Source: Caulobacteraceae bacterium (GTDB taxonomy: Bacteria > Pseudomonadota > Alphaproteobacteria > Caulobacterales > Caulobacteraceae). Taken from it: 5,203 nt of DNA. The DNA lies in NCBI GenBank assembly GCA_947452665.1, contig CANGEH010000184.1, positions 1 through 5,203 of the forward strand. Direction: 5' to 3'. The translations under genes were made by a program, and so were the position numbers. Every line of letters begins with the position of its first letter. Within the stretch, counting starts at the first letter, position 1. This document shows positions 1 to 4,646 of the stretch, piece after piece. The notes under the pieces are model-generated. The model did no database searches, was not told the DNA's origin, and worked only from the letters and a program-made list of their open reading frames with translations.

Positions 1-507
1 TTGCTGATTGTTGGCGGCAATGACACCACGCGCAATTCGATCTCGGGCGGCGTGCTGGCCATGCATGATTTTCCTGAGCAATACGCCAAGCTCAAGGCTG
101 ATCCGTCCTTGATCCCCAATATGGTTTCTGAAATCATCCGCTGGCAGACGCCATTGGCCCATATGCGCCGCACCTGTACCGAAGATATCGAGTTTCAGGG
201 CAAGCAGATGCGCAAGGGTGACCGGGTGGTGATGTGGTATGTCTCGGGCAATCGCGATGAGACCGTGATCGACCAGCCCGATCAGTTCATCATTGACCGC
301 GACCGCGCCCGCCAGCACCTGTCATTTGGCTTTGGCATCCATCGCTGTATGGGCAATCGCGTCGCCGAGATGCAGCTGCGCATCTTGTGGGAAGAAATCA
401 TGGCCCGCTTTGAGCATATTGAAGTGGTCGGTGAGCCCGTCCGCCTGGCCAATAATTTCGTGCTTGGCTATACGGACCTGCCGGTGCGTTTGACCGCCAA
501 GGCTTAA
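1..507 (+). CDS. Cytochrome P450, CYP153-type alkane/fatty-acid omega-hydroxylase (C-terminal part, 5' truncated)
   Basis: This is the last 168 residues of a P450 whose N-terminal part lies before the window. The TTG at base 1 is most likely an internal Leu codon, because the frame opens inside the I helix. Visible in order: the oxygen-activation motif GGNDTT (residues 5-10 of this fragment), the ExxR pair E44/R47, and the haem loop FGFGIHRCMG (109-118) with C116 as the axial thiolate ligand. The stretches around SEIIRWQTPLAHMRRT and GDRVVMWYVSGNRDE match my memory of CYP153, soluble bacterial enzymes that hydroxylate the terminal carbon of alkanes and related chains, using a ferredoxin and a ferredoxin reductase. 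No redox partner gene is in view. CYP153 proteins are usually a little over 400 residues, so about 40% is present. It stops 7 bp before the convergent phosphatase gene. The P450 call is certain, CYP153 very likely, and the substrate inferred. Confidence 0.93.
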   Translation: MLIVGGNDTTRNSISGGVLAMHDFPEQYAKLKADPSLIPNMVSEIIRWQTPLAHMRRTCTEDIEFQGKQMRKGDRVVMWYVSGNRDETVIDQPDQFIIDRDRARQHLSFGFGIHRCMGNRVAEMQLRILWEEIMARFEHIEVVGEPVRLANNFVLGYTDLPVRLTAKA

Positions 508-514
508 GGATCGC

Positions 515-1348
515 TCAAAAGCCCAAATAGAGGGGCTGCGACACCAGGGCGCTTTCTGCCGCGCAATCGGCAGTGAGCGGTTTTGGCGACATGCGCAGGC
601 CTTGCAGCTCGGTGCGGGCCTGTTCCATATCGGTGCGAAAGTCTTGATGGCCGTGGAGGGCGGCGATCAGGGCAGCGCCATTGGTGCGACCAGCCTCCAC
701 CGCACTGGCAGAATGCACACCGCACACGGCGCGGCTTTCGCCATAGGCCCTAGCGCGAGCCAAGATCGCGGTTGCCCGGTCGGGCATAAGCTCAGCCATT
801 ACAAGCCCAATCGCCCAGCCCCAGGTGGCGTGGCCGGAGGGATAGTCGGGACTCGCATCGAGCGACGCCGAGCGAGCCACGCAGATGGGGCCGTCATTGA
901 TCAGATAGGGCCGCTTGCGCTTATAGACATCCTTGACCGCCGCCACCTGAAAGGCGGAATCCATGCCAATACGGCTCAGCATGGCCGTCAGTTTGGGTGC
1001 CGATTGCGGCGTCAGTTCAATCCCCGCCGCGCACTGAAAATTGGTCATCATGGCTGCCGGGGCCGTCGGCACATCATTTTGCGCCAGCTTCCAACGGCCA
1101 GAACCCTCAAGCGCACGGCTAGCCTCAAACAGGGCCTGATCCTGGGCCTCACGCTGGGACCCTGTGGCTGGCGGCGCGGGCAAGATCTGGCTGGCATCGG
1201 GCCACGCCTTTTGGCCAAGATAAGGCTTTGGCACAAACGGCACCAGGCTGATCGCCTGCTGAGCGGTTGCGCATCCCGTATTGATCAGGCTGGTCGCAGC
1301 CAAAACAAGGATCAGCAAGGGGCGGGTGGCACGGTCAGGTCTGGTCAC
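515..1348 (-). CDS. Exported class A acid phosphatase-like protein, PAP2 superfamily
   Basis: This 277-residue protein is likely a periplasmic phosphomonoesterase. The N-terminus has basic residues followed by the hydrophobic segment LLILVLAATSLI (11-22), then ATA-QQ near residue 30, a plausible signal peptidase I site. C26 follows NTG, a poor lipobox, so lipoprotein status is doubtful. The three PAP2 signatures are recognisable: KX6RP (K139, R146-P147), PSGH (170-173), and the third block S205-R206-X5-H212. In the third block the expected Asp four residues after the His is Ala216, with Glu218 two further on. The surrounding GESRAVCGVH and EAGRTNGAA are typical of class A bacterial non-specific acid phosphatases. 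The GTG start at 1348 is preceded by GGGGA with a 7-base spacer, which decides the start. It is divergent from the ROK kinase and convergent with the P450. The fold is secure; whether activity is normal without that Asp is open. Confidence 0.9.
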   Translation of the reverse strand: MTRPDRATRPLLILVLAATSLINTGCATAQQAISLVPFVPKPYLGQKAWPDASQILPAPPATGSQREAQDQALFEASRALEGSGRWKLAQNDVPTAPAAMMTNFQCAAGIELTPQSAPKLTAMLSRIGMDSAFQVAAVKDVYKRKRPYLINDGPICVARSASLDASPDYPSGHATWGWAIGLVMAELMPDRATAILARARAYGESRAVCGVHSASAVEAGRTNGAALIAALHGHQDFRTDMEQARTELQGLRMSPKPLTADCAAESALVSQPLYLGF

Positions 1349-1355
1349 GGTGTAA

Positions 1356-1360
1356 TCCCC
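1356..1360 (-). promoter_or_regulatory. Ribosome binding site of the acid phosphatase gene
   Basis: GGGGA on the minus strand lies 7 bases before the GTG at 1348. It supports the GTG start over alternatives. Confidence 0.6.
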
Positions 1361-1391
1361 ATTTTGCGCAACTATGGCTTTAGGCGGTCAA

Positions 1392-1403
1392 GTCTTGCAA
1401 GAC
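1392..1403. promoter_or_regulatory. Perfect 12-bp palindrome in the divergent intergenic region, candidate operator
   Basis: GTCTTGCAAGAC is identical to its reverse complement and sits in the 141-bp gap between the phosphatase and ROK kinase genes. A second, overlapping symmetry pairs CGGTC (1385-1389) with GACCG (1401-1405). On the minus strand TTGCAA within the palindrome is 18 bases before CATAGT, a weak -35/-10 pair (4 of 6 matches each) that would place a promoter for the phosphatase over the palindrome. No convincing promoter for the kinase was seen. The regulator is unknown, and the operator role is inference from symmetry and position only. Confidence 0.35.
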
Positions 1404-1489
1404 CGAGGGCCCGATTTAGAACGTTTGATCATGTTGGATGGGCGGGCCTGACCTTGCTCCAGCCCCTATGGCGTGGTCTGGTTAGGCGC

Positions 1490-2392
1490 ATGAAACGCGC
1501 AGCAGGCATAGAATTAGGCGGCACAAAGGTTGTGATCGCCTTCGGTACTGGGCCAGATGATTTAAGCGCGCCGGTGCGGATCGAGACCACAACTGCGGCC
1601 GATACCCTAGCCAAGGTCCGCTCGGTGCTAGACGCTCACAAGGGCCAGTTTGATGCGATCGGCATGGCCAGTTTTGGTCCAGTACGGCTTGATCGCAGCG
1701 CCCCTGATTGGGGCCAGGTTCTCAAAACCCCTAAGCCCGGCTGGGCGGGAGCCGATCTGGTCACCAGCCTGTGCACCGGGTTTGGTCTTCCCATTGCCCT
1801 AGATACAGACGTCAATGGTGCCGCCTTGGCCGAAGGCTTGTGGGGCGCAGCTCAGGGCTTAAGTGACTATGCCTATGTGACGATTGGCACAGGTGTCGGT
1901 GTTGGCATCGTTGCGAATGGTCGCCCCCTACATGGGCAATTGCATCCCGAAGCTGGACACATATTGGTTAGACGCGATCCGGCCAAAGACCCCTTTGCCG
2001 GGTCCTGTCCGTTTCACGGCGATTGTCTTGAGGGCCTAATTTCTGGCCCAGCCTTGGCGGCGCGGCGCGGACACCCGGCTGAGATGCTGGACGCAAATGA
2101 TCCGCTCTGGGACCTGATTGGCGATTACGTCGCCCAATTGGCCATGAGCCTGAGCCTAACTACGGCACCCAAGCGCATAATAATTGGTGGCGGGGTTGGA
2201 TCAAACCCTCAGCTCTTGGCTTCGGCACACAAGCACTTTTTGATGCACCTAGGCGGCTATCTGACCGATCTAGACAGCCCCGAAAGGCTCAAATTCTATC
2301 TTGTCGCCCCAAGCCTAGATGCCCAATCGGGGGTTTTAGGCGCTATCGCGCTTGCCCTTTCGCCCGCTGCACAAAAGCATGCCCGCCCATGA
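1490..2392 (+). CDS. ROK-family sugar kinase, probable zinc-dependent fructokinase
   Basis: This 300-residue cytoplasmic kinase likely phosphorylates fructose at C6 using ATP. Visible: the phosphate-1 loop ELGGTK (8-13); DTDVNGAALAE (105-115) with the probable catalytic base D107; the phosphate-2 loop TIGTGVGVG (131-139); HPEAGH (152-157); the zinc cluster CPFHGDCLEG (173-182) with C173, H176 and C179, plus H157 as likely fourth ligand; and the adenosine-side IIIGGGVGSNP (230-240). The CPxHGDCLEG form, rather than CxCGxxGCxE, is typical of the YdhR/ScrK-like fructokinases within ROK. The ATG at 1490 gives the standard N-terminus. AGG at 1484-1486 is a weak, close ribosome site. The frame stays open upstream to 602, but that stretch is antisense to the phosphatase. 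ATA supplies 4 of 14 Ile codons by my count, more than in the neighbours. No sugar transporter is nearby. Kinase family is sure, fructose specificity probable. Confidence 0.9.
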   Translation: MKRAAGIELGGTKVVIAFGTGPDDLSAPVRIETTTAADTLAKVRSVLDAHKGQFDAIGMASFGPVRLDRSAPDWGQVLKTPKPGWAGADLVTSLCTGFGLPIALDTDVNGAALAEGLWGAAQGLSDYAYVTIGTGVGVGIVANGRPLHGQLHPEAGHILVRRDPAKDPFAGSCPFHGDCLEGLISGPALAARRGHPAEMLDANDPLWDLIGDYVAQLAMSLSLTTAPKRIIIGGGVGSNPQLLASAHKHFLMHLGGYLTDLDSPERLKFYLVAPSLDAQSGVLGAIALALSPAAQKHARP

Positions 2393-2410
2393 CATCCCAG
2401 ATAAGGGTTC

Positions 2411-3235
2411 TCACCCCGGACGGCGAAATAGCCGGTTACGTTTGGAGCCTTGCTGGCGAATGGCTGTGTCTTCGACCAGGCCAGCGGCGGCCAGCAAGGG
2501 GTCAATCGACTGGGCCGCATGGTCTAGCATTTCACCCTCAATCTCGATGATCAGGCTCTTGACGCCCTTGAGGGTCTTGGGCCCGCCGCGCAAAATCCAG
2601 TCTTCGATACCGTCGACATCAAGCTTGATATGGTCGGGCGCAGGCAGGCCATAGAGCGCCAGTGCGTCATCCATGGTCGCGGCATAGACTGGCTGGATAT
2701 AGCCGCCGGGCACCTCACCGAACTGATTTTTCGAGCCGACCAGGGTATTGAGCGCCTCACCCGCGGCCAGGCCCGACAAATGCAGGCCGGTCATGCCGTT
2801 CTTGTCCGACAGGGCAAGGCAGATCGGCGTGATCTGGTCGCCAAGGCCATTGAGGGCCACATGCTCGACCAGCAGGCCATAGCTGGTGGCCTTGGGTTCA
2901 AACGCGATTACGCGAACCCCCCCCTTACCGGCATACAGCGCAAATTGACCAAAGGCCGCGCCGATATCCCACAAGACCTCGCCCGGCTTGATCGCATCGA
3001 TCCAGTCGAGGGTCTCAGGCTCATTGACAAAAAATGTATCGGTGGCCCCGGCCACGTGCCGGCCGCGCGAGGTTAGAAACCTTAGCGGCCCGTGCGCGGT
3101 TTCAACCATCCGCGCGCCGCGACCCTCAAGCGTCTGCATGAGATTGGCGACGGTCTTGCCCCTCTGACGCGCCGGTTGCAGCGCATTTACTAGGTCCATA
3201 AAGCCGATGATTAGGTTTGTTGCGGTTCTGCTCAT
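2411..3235 (-). CDS. FkbM-family SAM-dependent methyltransferase
   Basis: This 274-residue protein is a class I SAM-dependent methyltransferase of the FkbM type. Family members O-methylate hydroxyls in macrolides, sugars or glycolipids; the acceptor here cannot be read from the sequence. Visible: a variable N-terminal segment (1-70), SAM motif I VLWDIGAAFGQF (87-98), the acidic residue that should contact the SAM ribose in IAFEP (E113), and the FkbM hallmark HIKLDVDGIEDWILRGG (202-218), followed by the strand SLIIEIEGE (227-235). There is no signal peptide or membrane segment, so it is cytoplasmic. The ATG at 3235 has no clear Shine-Dalgarno sequence, and the start could be the ATG of Met13. 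A run of eight G (minus strand, 2924-2917) falls at residues 104-107, directly after motif I. It is convergent with the ROK kinase and divergent from the amidohydrolase. No glycosyltransferase or polyketide gene adjoins it to suggest a substrate. Confidence 0.88.
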   Translation of the reverse strand: MSRTATNLIIGFMDLVNALQPARQRGKTVANLMQTLEGRGARMVETAHGPLRFLTSRGRHVAGATDTFFVNEPETLDWIDAIKPGEVLWDIGAAFGQFALYAGKGGVRVIAFEPKATSYGLLVEHVALNGLGDQITPICLALSDKNGMTGLHLSGLAAGEALNTLVGSKNQFGEVPGGYIQPVYAATMDDALALYGLPAPDHIKLDVDGIEDWILRGGPKTLKGVKSLIIEIEGEMLDHAAQSIDPLLAAAGLVEDTAIRQQGSKRNRLFRRPG

Positions 3236-3367
3236 CGCAATGGGTTAGCACTGTTTTTGCTGATTTGGAGCCAGATTTCTTGACGCGCCCTGTAAATATG
3301 TCGACCCTAACCGTCTATTTTGGTGATGACCGGCTGCGATGTCGTCCGAGCGAACAAGGGTGCTGTT
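3236..3367. other. Divergent intergenic region between the FkbM and amidohydrolase genes
   Basis: These 132 bp should hold the promoters of both divergent genes. TTGACG at 3280-3285 resembles a -35 box, but no -10 box lies at a suitable distance. TAAATA at 3293-3298 is AT-rich but only 7 bases away. I see no strong palindrome. A short ATG frame from 3299 that runs into the amidohydrolase gene has no protein-like character. Nothing firm can be called here. Confidence 0.4.
3356..3360 (+). promoter_or_regulatory. Ribosome binding site deciding the amidohydrolase start
   Basis: AAGGG lies 7 bases before the ATG at 3368. It favours that ATG over an in-frame TTG at 3320, which would add 16 residues with no family resemblance. 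Confidence 0.65.
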
Positions 3368-4402
3368 ATGCAAGAACCAATCCTAGAGCCGCAATTGCCG
3401 ATTATTGATCCGCATCACCATTTGTGGGATCGCACGCCCGTCTTGGCTCAGATTCCTACGCCCAGCCATGATTTTGAGCGCATGTTGCAGCTATCCCCGC
3501 GCTATTTGCTGGATGAGCTTTTGTCCGATATGCGCAGCGGCCATAATGTCATGGCCACGGTCTATCTGGAATGCGGGTCCATGTACCGCTCAGGCGGACC
3601 TGCGGCCTTTAAGCCGGTGGGCGAGACCGAATTTGTCAATGGCATTGCGGCCATGAGCGCCAGCGACCTTTATGGGCCTGTGCGGGCCTGTGCGGGCATT
3701 GTCGGGCATGTCGATCTGACCCAAGGCGATGCCTGCGCCGCCGTACTTGAAGCTCATATCGCCGCAGGCGGCGGCCGGTTTCGCGGCATTCGCCAAAGCG
3801 CCTCGTATGACCCGGACCCTGCCGTTTTGGGGCCCCTCGCCCGCACCGCTGGCGGGCTTTACCGTTCCGAAGCCTTTCGCGAAGGGTTTAAACACCTAGC
3901 GCCCTTGGGCCTGTCCTTTGATGCCTGGCTGTTAGAGCCGCAACTGGACGATTTAATCGATCTGGCCCGCGCCTTTCCAGACACTGCCATTATCCTGGAC
4001 CATGTCGGCACACCGCTCGGCATTGGGGCCTATCAGGGCCAAAGACAGGCGCGGTTTGAGGCTTGGTGCCAATCGATCGTGCAATTGGCAAGCTTGGCCA
4101 ATGTCTCGGTCAAGCTTGGTGGCCTAGCCATGCCTTTTGCCGGATTTGACAGCTTTATGGCCAGTCCTCCGGCCTCATCGGCGACATTGGCCGCCGATTG
4201 GAAGCCCTATATCGAAACCTGTATCGCCGCTTTTGGGCCTGATCGCTGCATGTTTGAAAGTAATTTTCCGGTGGATCGGGGGACCTGTTCCTATGATGTG
4301 CTGTGGAACGCCTTTAAGCGGCTGGCTGCCGGATATTCCGCAGATGAGAAAATCGCCCTTTTCAGTGGCACAGCCCGCAGGGTCTATCGTCTGGAACTCT
4401 GA
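3368..4402 (+). CDS. Metal-dependent amidohydrolase (amidohydrolase-2 / COG3618 TIM-barrel hydrolase)
   Basis: This is a 344-residue cytoplasmic TIM-barrel hydrolase. The first barrel strand carries IIDPHHHLWD (12-21), where the HxH metal motif is normally found. Further family blocks are VYLECG (65-70), FRGIRQSAS (138-146), a strand with D185 and W187, ILDHVGTP (209-216) with the conserved Asp-His, VKLGGL (248-253), MFESNFPVD (295-303) with the late-strand acidic residue, and the C-terminal FSGTARRVYRL (332-342). This order matches COG3618 proteins, whose characterised relatives hydrolyse sugar lactones (L-fucono- and L-rhamnono-lactonases) and 4-sulfomuconolactone. The length is normal for the family. 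The substrate is not readable; a lactone or cyclic ester is an inference from relatives. No rhamnose, fucose or aromatic pathway genes adjoin it. The small gene 73 bp downstream on the same strand may be cotranscribed. Confidence 0.9.
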   Translation: MQEPILEPQLPIIDPHHHLWDRTPVLAQIPTPSHDFERMLQLSPRYLLDELLSDMRSGHNVMATVYLECGSMYRSGGPAAFKPVGETEFVNGIAAMSASDLYGPVRACAGIVGHVDLTQGDACAAVLEAHIAAGGGRFRGIRQSASYDPDPAVLGPLARTAGGLYRSEAFREGFKHLAPLGLSFDAWLLEPQLDDLIDLARAFPDTAIILDHVGTPLGIGAYQGQRQARFEAWCQSIVQLASLANVSVKLGGLAMPFAGFDSFMASPPASSATLAADWKPYIETCIAAFGPDRCMFESNFPVDRGTCSYDVLWNAFKRLAAGYSADEKIALFSGTARRVYRLEL

Positions 4403-4411
4403 GGTGATTTA

Positions 4412-4481
4412 GGGCATAAGGCTTTGGTGCGGGTCCGGAGTCGGGCGCCAGCACGAATTTACGGGAACACGCCTTATGTCC
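4412..4481 (+). repeat. Inverted repeat / potential RNA stem enclosing the start codon of the small gene
   Basis: GGGCATAAGGC (4412-4422) can pair with GCCTTATGTCC (4471-4481) over 11 consecutive base pairs, 10 Watson-Crick and one G-U. The core CATAAGGC/GCCTTATG is a perfect 8-bp inverted repeat. GTG (4427-4429) with CAC (4468-4470) could add three pairs after a 4-base bulge. The downstream arm contains the ATG at 4476-4478, and the candidate ribosome site GGGAA (4463-4467) lies in the loop beside the stem. There is no following U-run, so it is not a typical intrinsic terminator. It belongs to no riboswitch family I recognise. A role in controlling translation is inference. Confidence 0.4.
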
Positions 4482-4646
4482 GAAGATCCCGTCCAGCCAA
4501 ACGAAACCCCGATCCAGCGCGCCTTGCGCCTAAAGAACCAGGCGCTAGAAGCCAAGCCAAAGCCGCCGCGGGGCGGACGGTTTCAACGCGAACAGGCCGC
4601 CGCCGCCCAGTCGTCTTCTAAGTCTAAGCCCTGGATGGGGCGCTAG
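4476..4646 (+). CDS. Small basic hypothetical protein, 56 residues
   Basis: The protein begins MSEDPVQPNETPIQRALRLK and ends in SKPWMGR. It is soluble-looking, rich in Ala, Lys, Pro, Gln and Arg, with no signal peptide or membrane segment. It has an acidic, Pro-rich start, a possible short helix (13-27, QRALRLKNQALEAK), a KPKPPRGGRFQREQ linker (27-40) and a low-complexity Ala/Ser stretch before the C-terminal SKPWMGR. It looks largely disordered. Evidence that it is real: 41 of 56 sense codons end in G or C, the frame fills the space exactly up to the convergent gene, GGGAA sits 9 bases upstream of the ATG, and the end resembles short alphaproteobacterial hypothetical proteins finishing in KPW+(K/R), as I remember them. 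Its TAG stop overlaps the stop codon of the membrane protein gene. Function unknown; nucleic-acid binding is possible from its charge but unsupported. Confidence 0.72.
   Translation: MSEDPVQPNETPIQRALRLKNQALEAKPKPPRGGRFQREQAAAAQSSSKSKPWMGR

Noticed and set aside
508..514. Terminator between the P450 and phosphatase genes
   Set aside because: Only 7 bp separate the two stop codons, and no hairpin with a T-run is present nearby.
2352..2654. 100-codon plus-strand frame starting inside the fructokinase gene
   Set aside because: It overlaps the kinase C-terminus and the 3' part of the FkbM gene on the other strand; no protein-like features.
2630..3076. 148-codon open frame on the plus strand
   Set aside because: It lies wholly antisense to the FkbM gene, whose motifs are clear. 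Its translation has no recognisable domain and no ribosome site was evident.
3299..3408. Short plus-strand frame beginning ATGTCGACC upstream of the amidohydrolase
   Set aside because: It overlaps the amidohydrolase start region, encodes a Cys/Arg-rich peptide of no recognisable kind and lacks a ribosome site; a leader peptide cannot be supported.
3674..3703. Tandem repeat of GGGCCTGTGC (two perfect copies, then GGGCATTGTC) in the amidohydrolase
   Set aside because: A 10-bp unit could slip and shift the frame, but the encoded VRACAGIVGHVDL is a normal conserved family segment, so the repeat is probably a by-product of codon choice.
3590..3895. 101-codon open frame on the minus strand
   Set aside because: It is antisense to the amidohydrolase in the part encoding conserved family blocks; a shadow of GC-rich codon structure.
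4423..4470. Possible tRNA or known riboswitch in the GC-rich stretch before the small gene
   Set aside because: There is no T-loop GTTCGA-type sequence, no cloverleaf arms, and no match to riboswitch cores I know.
4424..4621. 65-codon plus-strand frame overlapping the small gene
   Set aside because: Its translation is Arg/Pro-rich and it begins at a GTG with no clear ribosome site. The frame starting at 4476 has better codon bias and ends at the shared stop.
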